64,000 nt of DNA from Okapia johnstoni. Lineage: Eukaryota; Chordata; Mammalia; Artiodactyla; Giraffidae. The DNA is taken from contig CM044311.1 of assembly GCA_024291935.2 (NCBI GenBank), positions 21,909,001-21,973,000 on the forward strand, read 5' to 3'. A program made the position numbers and the translations under genes. Shown here in pieces: positions 1 to 11,654 of the stretch. The notes beneath the pieces were generated by a model. It was not told the DNA's origin, did no database searches, and saw only the letters and a program-made list of their open reading frames with translations. Numbering within the stretch: the first letter of the stretch is position 1; the number at the start of each line of letters is the position of its first letter.

Positions 1-79
1 AACATTCCTGATCACATTATTCTCTATATGAAAACCTTAAATAGCTGCTATATCTAAATTAAATAATCGATAACATGTG

Positions 80-244
80 TCTTTGTGTGAGTGTGTATAC
101 ATGTGTGTGTCAAAGTATGCATGCTCTAGGCAAACTGGAGTGGGTTGCTGTTTCCTTTCCAGGGGATCTTCCCAACCTAGGGATCGCACCCACGTTTCCT
201 GCAGTCCAGCTGTATTCTTTACCACTGAGCCACTGGGAAAGCCC
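80..244 (-). mobile_element. Bov-tA SINE, degraded, antisense
   Basis: The right end reads as the reverse complement of the SINE's tRNA-derived head (it ends in gagccactgggaaagccc) and the middle keeps the ggagtgggttgct block. The usual central part (gtccgactctttgcgacc in the complement) is missing, so the copy is internally deleted. The left 30 bases are GT-rich and may be the decayed tail. Confidence 0.75.
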
Positions 245-1096
245 AATTTACATGAACACTTTTGATTCATTTTAGCTTTTATCCAATTGTGTTATTTTTG
301 TTTTTATCCTCTAGACTTATACCATAGTTTCAAATTCCTTTGCTTTTATTTAACATGTTTAATCAATTGGATTGTGTTTTTATCTATTGAAATACATCTA
401 ATATCAGAGAGGCAACAACAACCAAAAAAACTAATACCACATTCTTGGTCACTTGACTGGAAAAGCATGTCCTCTGAACTCTGATAACTCTGTACTTCCG
501 TTATCACCTTTTATGAATCCATATATTATAGAGCATCTGTTTTTTTTTTTTTTAACCAGGCCATGTACTTGGACCCTTTGCTATAAGATAAAGGAAATGT
601 GAATTTGATTTGCTTTGATTAAGAAATGACTAGCTTTATGAGAGAGACAGACAGCTATAGAAAAACTGTTAGAACTGATTAGAAAGTGCTGTTAAGAGTG
701 CTGAAAAAGAAGCCTATTACATCTGAAGGGGGTTTCACAGATGGGCTAAGAAAAGATGACTTTTATGAAAGAAATACCAGCTAAGGAAAAGCACATGGGT
801 ACGGAGATGGAGGCCCAGAACCCCAGAACATGTGCTAGGAAGAGCAACAAGTGTAAAGTTGAGGTGCAAAGTAAATTATGTGCAAGATGGTTGTCACTGG
901 GAGAGGATGAAAATAGATGAGACTGAAAACAAGCTGCAGCAAAAATGTGTTCAGTCTTATTCTTTATACTAAAGATTTGTGACATTATAAACACCAACCA
1001 TGAGAGGGCCTGTTATACTTGCCATGAGGGACATGAAATCGGCTAGAAAACTTAACTTTCAAAGCAAAATTGGTAAAGAATTAGATACATACATAA
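245..1096. other. Unassigned AT-rich stretch
   Basis: No gene or clear repeat seen. It holds a T-run near 538-553. The part around 640-960 is less AT-rich and faintly resembles an old mammalian interspersed repeat, but I could not name one. Confidence 0.5.
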
Positions 1097-1183
1097 AATA
1101 GGTTTGCCAAAATGTTTGTTAATGTTTTAACTTTATAGTCTAGGGGAAAACCCAAAAGAACTTTTATTGGCCAACCCAATATA
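1097..1183. mobile_element. Mariner-like MITE
   Basis: An 87-bp element with imperfect terminal inverted repeats. The left end has ggtttgccaaaatgtttgtt and the right end, read in complement, has gggttggccaataaaagttc. These match the ends of mammalian mariner MITEs. No transposase is present, so it is a non-autonomous DNA-transposon remnant. Confidence 0.72.
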
Positions 1184-1274
1184 AAGTTAGAACAGTAAAT
1201 GAGAAAGATACCGGTTGCTTTCATCCCACTGTAAGGTCATAAGACCATTAACAGACTAGAATAGAAATAATTAT

Positions 1275-1684
1275 AGGCAAACCTATATGTTGTTTTATTG
1301 CTCTTTGCAGACATGTATTTTACACATTGAAATTTTGTGGCAACCTGGCATCAAACAAGTTTATCAGCACCATTTTTCCAAGGGCGTTTGCTCACTTTGT
1401 GTCTTTTTGGCACGTTTTGGTAATTCTCTGATGTTTTAAACCATTTATCAGTAAAAGGATTACAGCTTGCTGAAGTTTCAGATAGCCAGCATTTCTTAGC
1501 TATAAAATATTTTAAATTGAGGCTTATATATTATTTTGTAGACACTCAGTAGACTATAGAATAGTATAAACATAATTTGTATATGCTCTGGGAAACAAAA
1601 TTCATGTGACTTTATTTACTGTGATATTTGCTTTCTTGTAGCAGTCTGGAAATGAACCCTCAATATTTCTGAGGTATGGCTGTA
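1275..1684. mobile_element. Tigger-like (MER2 group) DNA transposon remnant
   Basis: The right end, in complement, reads cagccatacctcagaaatat, which matches the terminal repeat of Tigger-type pogo transposons. The left end ggcaaacctatat is a decayed counterpart flanked by TA. The interior has family-typical blocks such as ttttgtggcaacctggcatc and the intervals ctatagaatagtataaacat and gtgactttatttactgtgat. About 410 bp remain, with no coding capacity. Such elements are old and shared across placental mammals. Confidence 0.82.
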
Positions 1685-2564
1685 ATCAACAGATGATTCA
1701 TTTGTCAAGATGATAAGTTTGTTCTCTGACTGCTAGGTAGAAGTTTAGAAAAAATAGGATAAAGTTTCTTCCCAAGGTTTCTTGTTTCAGTATTTGAGGA
1801 GACAATGGTGAGATGAGACAGAGTCACATAAACATTTGAAATGAGGTTGCCGCAAAAAGTGGCAAGAGAATAGCGAGAAAAATGGAAATGTTGTGAACTC
1901 CCTCCCCTTTGAGTTTGGAGTACTTGCTCGATTTTTTTTATATTAATAAGCAAAGCTCATTTTTTTTTACATCAATAAGAAATTGAGTCTATATCACAAA
2001 AAGATGTTCCAGTGAGGCACTGGCTTGCTTGGTATTCTAAAGAGAATCAGAAAAGGGCACGTTTGGTTAATGAGAGTGAATAAAGAAAAAAAACAAGATT
2101 TAAACTAACATATTAAACATTGCATATACTCCTTTCTTTCTACCTCTTTTCCATTTTCTTTCTAAAATAATCAAGAGTTTGCTTTGAGCATACATTTTCC
2201 AAATTCAAAAAACAAAAAAAAGACAAGAACTGATTCCTTGGGTCCCTCCAAGTGGCAATAACTGTGTAACACAATGCTAGATAATGAGATGTGTTCTAGA
2301 TGGAGATTTCAGAAAAAAAAGAAAAAAAAAAGCTATTGTATTCTTGATTAAAAAGCTAAAAATCATCTGTCTAAAATATTGCTTTTCATACTTCTCTCTC
2401 AGTTTCTTATAATGGAATTTGAGCACCCAGCTTGTGAACACTGAGAAGAAATCCACAAGGTAAGGACTATGAGTAGAAAATAGGTGAAACCTAGGAGCTT
2501 GAGATCATCAAAATGTTACTGGACAAGTATAAGTCATCATCATCCAACTTTCTGGTTATGTGAT
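1685..2564. other. Unassigned AT-rich stretch
   Basis: No supported gene or repeat. It contains A-runs near 2210-2222 and 2312-2331. Confidence 0.5.
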
Positions 2565-3080
2565 AAAAATTATTCCACTGGCCATAAAAAATAAAATATT
2601 TACATTTGAAGCAACAGGAATGGACCTAGAGATTATCATACGAAGAGAAGTAAGTTAAATAGAAAAAGCCAAATATTATATAATATCATTTATATTTGGA
2701 ACCTAAAAAAGTACGGGTAAACTTATTTGCAAAATAGTAACAGACTCTCTGATAAAAAAACAAGCTTATAGATACCAAAGGGGAATGGAAGCGGGGGAGA
2801 GGGATATATTGAGAGTGTGAGATTAACAGATAAAAACTACTGTATAAAATATATATAAACAATAGAGTCTTACTGTATGGCATAGGAAACTATATTAAAT
2901 ATCTTGTAATAACCTATAATAGAAAGGTATCCAGGAAAGAATATATATGTTCATATAACTGAACATATGCATGTATAAAACTGAAAATATATATATACAC
3001 ATACATATAAATGAATCACTTGACTGTACACCTGAAACTAACACAACTTTGCAAATTAACTATACTACAATAAAAAAGAA
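2565..3080 (+). mobile_element. L1 LINE 3' end, sense
   Basis: Recognised by the L1 3'UTR blocks in order: gcaacaggaatggacctaga, actgtatggcataggaaact, atcttgtaataacctataat and gtacacctgaaactaacaca, ending in caactatactacaataaaa plus an A-rich tail. A purine-rich tract (gggggagagggatat) lies in the middle. Only the 3' terminus is present, so the copy is 5'-truncated. Confidence 0.9.
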
Positions 3081-3860
3081 AGTAGGAAAATATTTTAAAT
3101 AATAATAACACTGAGGTCCTCAGTGAATAAAGGTCATGACTTTATCCTCTTACCTACCTGGCTTTCTCCTTCTGGATGTAAAGATGAGGCCTCTGGATCA
3201 CAAAATGGACCATTTATTATTCACAGAGTATTTCATTGTGGATTCCTTGAGACTCAGTCCCCACACGGTGATCTAATAAAGGCACGGTATCACCTTCTGC
3301 ATGTAGCAAGACCACGCAACAAGAGGAGCTCCAAAATTATAGCACTTTGAATTTACATAACCCTCCTTCCCTAAAGAGAGAGAACCAGATTTGAATATTT
3401 TGCTCTGTAAACAGATCTTTCCCAGGAGAGGAGGGGAAAATCTCTAGCTTCTTCAACATAGAATGTAATACAATAGATCCAGAGGAGAATATTATTTAAA
3501 TCTGTCTGGAGCCATTCATTACCTCTAGATTCAAAGGTGTATTACTTTTCTCTTTCTCCTGTAAAAAATTGCCATTCATTTAGTTGCTCAGAATAATACA
3601 AATATCTTATAGTTCTATAGGTCAAATTCGAATGCAGATTTCACTGGGCTAAAATAAGGTGTAAGCAGGATTACTTTTCTTTATGCAGATTCTAAAGAAG
3701 AATCCATTTCCTTTTCTAGCTCTTAGAGTCTCCCTACATCTCTTGGCTCATAGCTCCCTTTTATCTTCAAAGTAATAACAAAGGCTAATCCAGTCTTTTG
3801 CTTATTGCATTATTCTGGCCTTGATCTCTTTCTCTCTTCTTTTTATATATTTAAGAATGC
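3081..3860. other. Unassigned stretch
   Basis: No recognised repeat. Positions 3123-3350 are open in one frame for 75 codons and are slightly richer in GC, but they show no domain or codon-use support, so I do not call a gene. Confidence 0.45.
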
Positions 3861-3873
3861 TCAGGATTAAATT

Positions 3874-4191
3874 GGGTTTCCTGGATAACTCAGTTGGTAA
3901 AGAATCCGCCTGCAGCACAGGAGACCCTGGTTCAATTCCTGGGTATGGAAGATCCACTGGAGAACGGATAGGCTAACCACTCCAGTATTCTTGGGCTTTC
4001 CTTGTGGCTCAGCTGATAAAGATATCTGCCTACAATGCAAAAGATCTGGGTTGGGTCCCTGGGTTGGGAAAATCCCCTGGAGAAGGGAAAGGCTACCCAC
4101 TAAAGTATTCTGGCCTAGAGAATTCCATGGACTGTTTAGGCCATGGGGTCGCAAAGAATCAGACATGACTGAGCAATTTTCACTTTCACTT
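3874..4191 (+). mobile_element. Bov-tA SINE, dimeric, sense
   Basis: Two tRNA-derived heads stand in tandem. The first starts gggtttcctggataactcag, the second gggctttccttgtggctcag, each followed by a B-box-like block (ggttcaattcc; ggttgggtccc). The body ends in the BovB-derived tail and a (TTTCAC)n-like end. Flanking 13-mers tcaggattaaatt (3861-3873) and tcaggtttaaatt (4192-4204) differ at one base and fit a target-site duplication. Confidence 0.9.
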
Positions 4192-4204
4192 TCAGGTTTA
4201 AATT

Positions 4205-4757
4205 AAACCCAGCTAATTAATATGGGATAATTTCTATATTTAGAGATCATCTGATCAGTAACCTCAATTACATCTTGAATTCCCATTTGCCATGTAGGAT
4301 TACATATTCACAAATTATGGGGATTAGGAAATGAATATCTCTGGAAGCCATTATTCTGCCTACCACACATGGCATATTTGTTATCCAGCTATCTTTAAAC
4401 CAAGTTTGTCGGTACTTTTTACACAGAAAGTTAAGCCTGAAAAATGGTGAAAATATTCGCAAAGAATTGTCTTTTAAAAATCACCATATATATAGTTAAT
4501 AAGGTTGTAAGACAACATGATGCTAATTAGGAAGTCATTGCATTTGGAATTACTAATGAGAGACTTTAATATTAGAGTTCACAGAGATGAGGAGGATCCC
4601 ACAGAAGAGACAGAGGTAAGAAAGGAGTAAACAACGAAGGTTATGGATAAGAAATAGACTATGATCTTTGAAAGCTAAATGAAGAAAGTGAAAGGGAATG
4701 GAATGATCAGTTTTTCAAATGCTATTGAGAAATTTGATAGTGAAAAAGTAATATACT
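4205..4757. other. Unassigned AT-rich stretch
   Basis: No gene or repeat that I can name. Confidence 0.45.
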
Positions 4758-4846
4758 ACTTATAAAGAACATTCATGTTGTTGCACAACCATCACTATCA
4801 TCCATTTACAGAACAATTTTCATCTTCCAGAACTGAAACTCTATCA
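4758..4846 (-). mobile_element. L1 3'UTR fragment, antisense
   Basis: An 89-bp block containing ttgcacaaccatcactatca and ttccagaactgaaactctat, typical of the antisense strand of older L1 3' ends. It is nearly the same as 6002-6092 (see findings). Confidence 0.65.
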
Positions 4847-5920
4847 TGCTATCCTTGTTAATGTTGGCCTTTTTAAGAACAAATACTAAGTAAAGCTTAA
4901 ATATTGAGTTAAGCCACATCTCCACCATGCTTTATATTTATATTGTAATTCAACTTCTCTTGACTACAAAGCTCACTGTTTAGGGAAAATATTTCACAAC
5001 CATATGCAGCTAATAAAAAGTAAGAATCATAAATAAGGCTTTAAAAAAAACCAATCACACCTATCATGATTGCGTGATTGCAGGAATAATATAGCAAAAA
5101 ATCTCACAATGCAAAACTTGAAGGCACATATAGATTTTAGGTTTAGTTGTAGAAATCCACACAGCATATTTTCACTGGGAAAACTGGAGGGAAACTCTTC
5201 ATTGTTTACATTTTGTTAGCTTAGCAATGTTTGTAATTTTTGGAAAAGAATATTACTAAATTTAGTGGCTAGTTAACCATATATGACCTTTATTCTTTTA
5301 CTGAGGTTATTGAATGTTATGATGAAATAATTGTTCTCGATTATCATGCATGGAGGTAGTTAAATGTCATACATATAATTCTTGCATGTATTTGTTTACA
5401 AATAAATGTTTTCATGCTTCATAAAATAATATATATCATAGTCTCTAAAACATGCTCAGATGACATTTTCAAACACTGTTTTTGTCGCTTAGATTTATAG
5501 TAATTTTAAAGCCAAAAGAAAATTAAAATAACTCTCTTCAGTGAGTACTGAAATGCTTTCCCTCTTTCTGTCTCTCTCTTTTTTTTTCCATTATCTTGTG
5601 GCATTATTTCAAATGAATGCCTTAAAGTATTTTACAAGTTTTAACAGGAAACATTTGTGTTAACTATAACTTTTTTTTTTTCTTTAAGAATCCAAATCCT
5701 AATAAAAAGAAAAAGACAGATCTCTCTTTGACTTCTTCATGGTACTATTTTCCATGAATCTTTTGTGGCTCTTTTGTTAATTTTTGAATAATTGTCCATC
5801 TATACTATTTACCATGTTTTGAAAATATATTCCTTAACAAAATAAATTAGGTCGATTTTGTAATAACATGATAATGGAAAATATTCGTAGATAATAACAT
5901 TGCAAAACCTTTCTTTTGTT
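4847..5920. other. Unassigned AT-rich stretch
   Basis: No gene seen. It includes T-runs near 5579-5588 and 5671-5681 and AT-rich low-complexity sequence. Confidence 0.5.
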
Positions 5921-5924
5921 TATT

Positions 5925-6292
5925 TTTTTCAGTTTTCTTGTCATGGTAAAATACACTCAATGTAAAATTTATCTTCTTAACCATTTTTAAATATACAATT
6001 TACTTATATAAAGTACATTCATGTTGTTGTGCAACCATCACTATCATCCATTTACAGAACTATTTTCATCTTCCAGAACTGAAACTCTATCAAACAAATA
6101 CTCTTCTATTTCTGCAGGGCCCTCCAAACCCCTGACGACCACCATTCTGCTTTCTATTATTAATATGATTTTAACTATTCTAAGTAGCTCATATTAGTGA
6201 AATTATACAGAATTTGCCTTTTTGTGACTGTGTTATTTCACTTAGCAAAATGTCCCCCAGTTTCATCTAGGCTGTTTCTTTATGACAGAATT
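5925..6292 (-). mobile_element. Older L1 3'UTR, antisense
   Basis: The order of blocks is that of an L1 3' end read backwards: ttgtcatggtaaaatacact, gttgtgcaaccatcactatc, ccctgacgaccaccattctg, gtgaaattatacagaatttg and ttatttcacttagcaaaatg. Divergence is visible throughout, which fits an old subfamily. Confidence 0.85.
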
Positions 6293-6299
6293 TTCCTTC

Positions 6300-6765
6300 C
6301 AGATCTGTGTTGAAGTGCTATAGGAAGGCATTTTTGCCTTGTTTCTCATCTTGAGGGAAAAACTCAGAACTGAATATGTTGCTTTCTGTGTTTTTTTTTT
6401 TTATTCCCCTCTATGACTTCTATTATGCTGAGTTGTGTGTGTGTGTGAGTCTGTCTTGCAACTGTGTCTGACTCTTTGTGACCCCATGGGCTATAGCCCG
6501 CTATAGGGCTAGGATAGGCTCCCCAGCCATGGAATTCTCCAGGCAAGAATACTGGAGTGAATTGCTATTTCCTTCTCCAGGGGATCTGGACCAAACCCAG
6601 GGATGGAACCTTTGTCTATTGCATCTCTTGCAGTGACAGTCAGATTCCTTATCACTGTGCCACCTGGAAAGTCACATTATGCTGAGGTAGCTTCCTTGTA
6701 TTACTAGTCTGTTGGGTATTTTTATCCTGTAATGGTATACAATTTTGTCAAATGACATAAATTTA
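6300..6765 (-). mobile_element. L1 ORF2 fragment, antisense, split by a SINE
   Basis: Positions 6310-6432 (ggcatttttgccttgtttct and following) and 6676-6765 (tatgctgaggtagcttcctt, aattttgtcaaatgac) are adjacent parts of the antisense L1 ORF2 3' region. The Bov-tA at 6433-6675 separates them. This is a different L1 part from the 3'UTR just upstream, so it may be a second copy or a rearranged one. Confidence 0.65.
6433..6675 (-). mobile_element. Bov-tA SINE, antisense, nested in L1
   Basis: A full-span antisense Bov-tA: a (GT)n start, then tgtgtctgactctttgtgac, tccaggcaagaatactggag and a decayed tRNA-like head ending ctgtgccacctggaaagtc. It is flanked by a perfect 11-bp target-site duplication, attatgctgag at 6422-6432 and 6676-6686, and lies inside L1 sequence. 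Confidence 0.95.
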
Positions 6766-7146
6766 GTGATCAAAACAACGTTAAAAAAAATCTCAGTTTC
6801 TAGGGGACCCATTTCTCATAATCAGAGTTCTCACAGGTGGAAATTTTGGTGCTGATTGGATCTGAAACCTCAGTAAGGCTGGGGTTTCTCCTCAGTTCAC
6901 TGGTTGTTCTTATAGCATGGATCACTCTGTTTCTGTTGTATTGCTGGTTGTTTCTGAGGAAATGCTCTCACGTTTTAAAAGCTTCCAGTAGCTCCTTGGT
7001 GTATGTCCTCTTCAGAAACAAATCCTAACACGGTTGATTTGCTTCGCTCTAGCCCTGCAGCGTGGTGTCTGCTGCTGCTTTCTGTCTCTTTTAAGAGGTC
7101 CACTAGAGGTGACTTCCATTTTCTATTAACTCAGTCTGCCAATTAT
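6766..7146. other. Unassigned stretch
   Basis: Nothing recognised. A 63-codon open frame at 6837-7028 has no supporting feature. Confidence 0.4.
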
Positions 7147-7373
7147 GCATGCGTGCATGCTAAGTCTCTTCAGTAGTGTCCAACTATTTGCAACCCAGTG
7201 GAATGTAACCCACAAAGCTCCACTCTTCCTGAGATTCTTCAAGCAAGAAGATTGGAGTAGGTTGCCATGCCCTCCTCCAGGGGATCTTCCTGATCCAGAG
7301 ATCGAGCCAGCATCTCTTATGTTTCCTACACTGGCCAGAGTATTCTTTACCACTAGTGCCACCTAGGAAGCCC
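7147..7373 (-). mobile_element. Bov-tA SINE, antisense
   Basis: It shows the gcatgcgtgcatgctaagtc start, ttgccatgccctcctccagg centre and tagtgccacctaggaagccc end of an antisense Bov-tA. Weak flanking match (aattat on both sides) is the only target-site signal. Confidence 0.9.
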
Positions 7374-8172
7374 TTACTAATTATAGACCTAATTAAAATT
7401 GCAGAATCCCATTTATCATATAGTGTTTGAGATCTCATCATGTTTACATGTCTCAAGCACACTCAAGAGGAGTTTATACAGGGCATGTGTACTAAGGTAT
7501 AAGAATCTCTGAGCTATTTTAAAAAATATGCCTGCCAGAATTTAAACAGCAAAAACTAATGGCTATAATAGGTTGACATATATCAAATAGGCATATGAAA
7601 ACAAAAGAGAGCTTAATTATACTCTAACAAACTAATTTATCATCTTTGGAGATTTTTATGGCTTCAGTGAATTATTTGGGATATTTATAAATCATCAGTA
7701 ATTAATAAGAAGAAACAATAAAATTATACATAAGAATAAATAATCTAGCATTTATTTCTCCTTCCTTATACAATCTAATTTTAAGGTAACCCAAATAGCT
7801 GATGACAGAAAATTCTTTATTGAAGGATCCCAGGTAATAAATTCAGAGAGAATGATAGAATCAAAGAATTATCTTTTGGCAAATGTTAATGAAATAATGG
7901 ATCTAAGCAACTATCATTAATCACTGTTAGTTGGTGAAAGATTAACAGGGAAATTGTCAGTAAATAAAGCTGACAACCCTGAAACTCACTGATCCACGTT
8001 AACAGCAACAAAATGATAATGACCAGAGAGTGTATGCTCCTGAATGATGCAACCAGGAGTTTACAAATGGTCTACACATTTATTTTTCTCAGTGAAATGG
8101 ACCTGTCATCTAGCCTCTAGGTCTAGTGCAATATTACAGAATTATGGGGATTAAAAATATGGGGAGCACCAT
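7374..8172. other. Unassigned AT-rich stretch
   Basis: No gene or named repeat seen. Confidence 0.45.
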
Positions 8173-8182
8173 GGTGATGCAA

Positions 8183-8400
8183 GGGGCTCCCCAATGGTAC
8201 TAGTGGTAAAGAACATGCTTGCCAATGCAAGAGACAAGGGTTCAGACCGTGGGTCAGGAAGATCCCCTGGAGGAGGGCATGGCAACCCACTCCAATATTC
8301 TTGCCTGGAGAATCCTATGGATGGAGGAGCCTGGCAGGCTACAGTCCATAGGGTCCCAAAGAGTTGGGCACAACTGAAACAACTTAGCATGCATGCTCAG
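8183..8400 (+). mobile_element. Bov-tA SINE, sense
   Basis: The head ggggctccccaatggtacta is decayed. The body (gaagatcccctggaggaggg, ctccaatattcttgcctgga) and the tail ending tagcatgcatgctca are complete. A perfect 10-bp target-site duplication, ggtgatgcaa, lies at 8173-8182 and 8401-8410. Confidence 0.95.
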
Positions 8401-8410
8401 GGTGATGCAA

Positions 8411-8861
8411 ATTGCCAAATCAAGAATGTGAGATAGTCAACAGAACACATTACTAGTTTCTTCCCCAAAACTGACAAAAATTTAAAGAAATGAGGATTCC
8501 TTTGAAATGAGAGAGATTTAAAAAACATAACAACCAAATGCAATATCTGAGTCAGTCTCGATTCTGATTCAAAGCCCAAACATAGAAATATATTCATGGG
8601 ATAATTGGAAAAATTTGAGCATGGCCAAGAATTAGGTACTAAGAAATTATTTTTATTTTTTACATATTTTATGTTTATAATAATTCTATCTTTTAGGGTT
8701 ACTCATTAAATAATTTACAAGTGAAATATTAATATTGAATTTGCTTTGAAATGAGCATGGATAGATTCCATGTTGGATTCCAGCATGCTGACAGTTACTG
8801 AAGCCAAATGATGGGATTCATTATTCTATTCCCTCTAGTCTTGTGTATGTTGGAGAAATAA
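8411..8861. other. Unassigned AT-rich stretch
   Basis: No gene or named repeat seen. Confidence 0.4.
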
Positions 8862-8922
8862 ATCTACAGCCTATGATTTGCTGGATTTGGTCCACAGGCC
8901 ATAGTTTGCTGAAATTTCACCA
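8862..8922 (+). mobile_element. Possible MER5A-type hAT fragment
   Basis: The block gctggatttggtccacaggc followed by catagtttgctga resembles the terminal part of MER5A-type (hAT-Charlie) elements. It is short and diverged. Confidence 0.4.
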
Positions 8923-10850
8923 AACTAATATCAACTCATTGGTAGGGTTTATTAAAACCAATACTAGTAGTAATTCAGGTTTTTTAAATATTATTCCTAA
9001 AATCTTATGACAAGATTTCCTGGACTCTACAATCAGAAAATTGATGATATTATGACTGCCCTAAAAAATATTGCATATAAGAAGTAGCATAAAATACATA
9101 AATACTCATACTTACACAAAAGTGAACAGTTAGTTTTTTTTTTAATGTATAAAAGCTTCAAAATATTCATACTGACTTGTGTGGAAATGCTACTTTATTA
9201 TAGATTTGGGATCACATAAGTCAAAAAATTGATTATTACTTTTTAGGTTTTTCTAGTCATTGAATGAAGTTTAACTGTGCTGCCTAATGATTGCAGTTCT
9301 GGCATTATTATCAGTTTTACAAGGGTAACAACAAAAAAAGGAAGAGGTGTTTTAAAACTCTATTTAGCTTAGATTTTAAATACAAATGACTATTAGACAG
9401 CGTCAGTGATGATCAACCCAATGTAACCAAAGTTCAAAACATAACACTAGTTTTGCGTCAGTCAGTTAATTACCAGACACCACGGTATATGGATGGCTGA
9501 GGAGAGCTAAGAAGAGATTTACTGGCAGGAAGGAATCCACCTGCCAAACTGTCCTTGCAGCAGGTGAAAGGAATTTTGTGGCCCAAGGGAGTTTGAGGAA
9601 TTGGTCCACTAACCACCCAGCATGCTACCTATCCATCTTAGATAATAAGCACAAACAGAAATAGGAAAAAAAAAAAAAAGTCACCCAGATATATTTGAAA
9701 TTTCAGGCCATCACTTATTTATTTAACTAGACAGACACTGAACACATATACACTTTTGAATGAGTATACTGGAAAAAGATTCTCCACACCTTAGCAGCAT
9801 GGTTTAATTTGAAATATCACTGACAAAATGTTATTTGGGAAGTAGTCAGTAGGATGTAAGAAGTCATAATATTTATAAGGCCCATATCTATGGCTTTCCT
9901 GACAAGATTGACAAAGATATTCGGAGAAGAAATAGAGAAAAATTAACACAATATATTATGTCAAGTGACTGTCCAATTTAGTAATTTAGAAATAATTATG
10001 GAAACCATGGTAGTATGTGGGAGAGAGGGCAGAGAAACATAGTATATATTATATTTAAATTACTCAACTTCAGCATTCAAAAAGCAATTGAGTTTCTATT
10101 TAGCAAATTCATTCCATTTGCTGCAGTTGCTGTTTCATCTGTTTTGTCTGTTGGATTCATCCATGGACCATCTCAGGCTCTTCAGCATCCATCCATAAAC
10201 TATTTTTACCTGCATATGATTTATTAGTTATTATTACTTGAAACACATAGTTCTACCCTATACAATTAATTTTTATTCTCTGATTACATGATAGTTTTCC
10301 CGCTGCTCTATCTCTTCAAAACCGAGAAAAAATAACTGACTTGTGGCTTGAAATCTTCATTAATGAAAAATACATATTGACACATGCTTTTATAATATTA
10401 GCTCAAGTTCTAATATCATTTCAAACTTTAACCCGCCAACAAAATTGAAAATTTAGTCTTCCATTATAACTAGAAAGCTTTATTATAGCTGACACCTTTG
10501 TGATGTTAATATACCTGGATAAGATGTTTGTTTTTATAATCCATCAAATAAAAGAGCTTTTAAAAGAGTCATGATTCTATTAAAATGAAGACAGCAGCAC
10601 ATTTTTAGAAATCTACTAAGAAGAACTCATATTTTGAGGGGTTTTGTTTTGCTTTTCCCTTTCTTGTTTTTTTGTTTGTTTTGTGTGTCTGTGTGCACAT
10701 GTGAGTGTTTTTCAGTCTGGAAATCTAGATAAACCAAGCATATTTGTGTATAAAATATCAAGTATTCCTTGTCCTCTAATTCTAGTGTAGGTGGTACTCA
10801 AACATACTGAAACATTTCTATTTATTAGGACTTCATCTCACATAAATAAC
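8923..10850. other. Long unassigned AT-rich stretch
   Basis: No gene recognised over almost 2 kb. There is an A-run near 9667-9680. Positions 9440-9640 are less AT-rich but match nothing I know. A 70-codon open frame at 10015-10227 has no support as a gene. A GT-rich patch lies at 10664-10711. Confidence 0.5.
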
Positions 10851-11060
10851 ACTTCCCTGGTGGCTCAGATGGTAAAGCATCTGCCTACAAGGTGGGAGAC
10901 CTGGCATTGATCCCTGGGTTGGGAAGATCCTCTGGAGAAGGAAATGGCAACCCACTCGAGTACTCTTGCCTGGAAAATCCCATGGATGGAGGAGCGTGGT
11001 AGCTTACAGTCCATGGGGTCACAACGAGTCGGACACAACTGAGCGACTTCACTTTCTTTT
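10851..11060 (+). mobile_element. Bov-tA SINE, sense
   Basis: A near-complete copy: acttccctggtggctcagat head, B-box-like cattgatccctggg, gaaggaaatggcaacccact body, and tail ending gagcgacttcactttctttt. It lies just before a BovB copy at 11076. Confidence 0.95.
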
Positions 11061-11075
11061 GGTTCTGTTTTACTT

Positions 11076-11644
11076 CAGTTCAGTTCAGTCACTCAGTCGT
11101 GTCCAACTCTTTTTGACCCCATGAATTGCAGCATGCCAGGCCTCCCTGTCCATCACCAACTCCCGGAGTCCACCCAAACCCATGTCCACTGAGTCAGTGA
11201 TGCCATCCAACCATCTTATCCTTTGTCGTCCCCTTCTCCCGCCCTCAATCTTTCCCAGCATCAGGGGCTTTTTCAATGAGTCAGCTCCTCACATCAGTTG
11301 GCCAAAGTATTGGGGTTTCAGCTTCAACATTAGTCCTTCCAATGAACACCCAGGACTGATCTCCTTTAGGGTGGACTGGTTGGATCTCCTTGCAGTCCAA
11401 GGGACTCTCAAAAGTCTTCTCCAACACCACAGTTCAAAAGCATCAATTCTTTGGTGCTCAGCTTTCTTTGTAGTCCAACTCTCACATCCATACATGACCA
11501 CTGGAAAAACCATAGCCTTGACTAGACGGACTTTTGTTGGCAAAGTAATGTCTCTGCTTTTTAATATGTTATCTAGGTTGGTCATAACTTTGCTTCCAAG
11601 GAGTAAGTGTCTTTTAATTTCATGGCTTCAATCACCATCTGCAG
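11076..11644 (-). mobile_element. BovB LINE, 5'-truncated, antisense
   Basis: This is the last ~570 bp of BovB, starting at the (cagtt)n-like 3' tail. On the minus strand 11289-11585 encodes 98 residues of the ORF C-terminus, with the conserved VVMYGCESWT and FELWCWRRLLRVPW blocks, closed by a TGA where intact copies carry an arginine codon. A perfect 10-bp target-site duplication, tgttttactt, lies at 11066-11075 and 11645-11654, so this is an integral 5'-truncated insertion. Confidence 0.96.
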
Positions 11645-11654
11645 TGTTTTACTT

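Noticed and set aside
7145..7462. Several 70-90 codon frames over Bov-tA copies, here and at 8151-8436, 13103-13494, 23837-24255 and 31704-31933
   Set aside because: These are readings of SINE sequence in different frames; Bov-tA does not code for protein.
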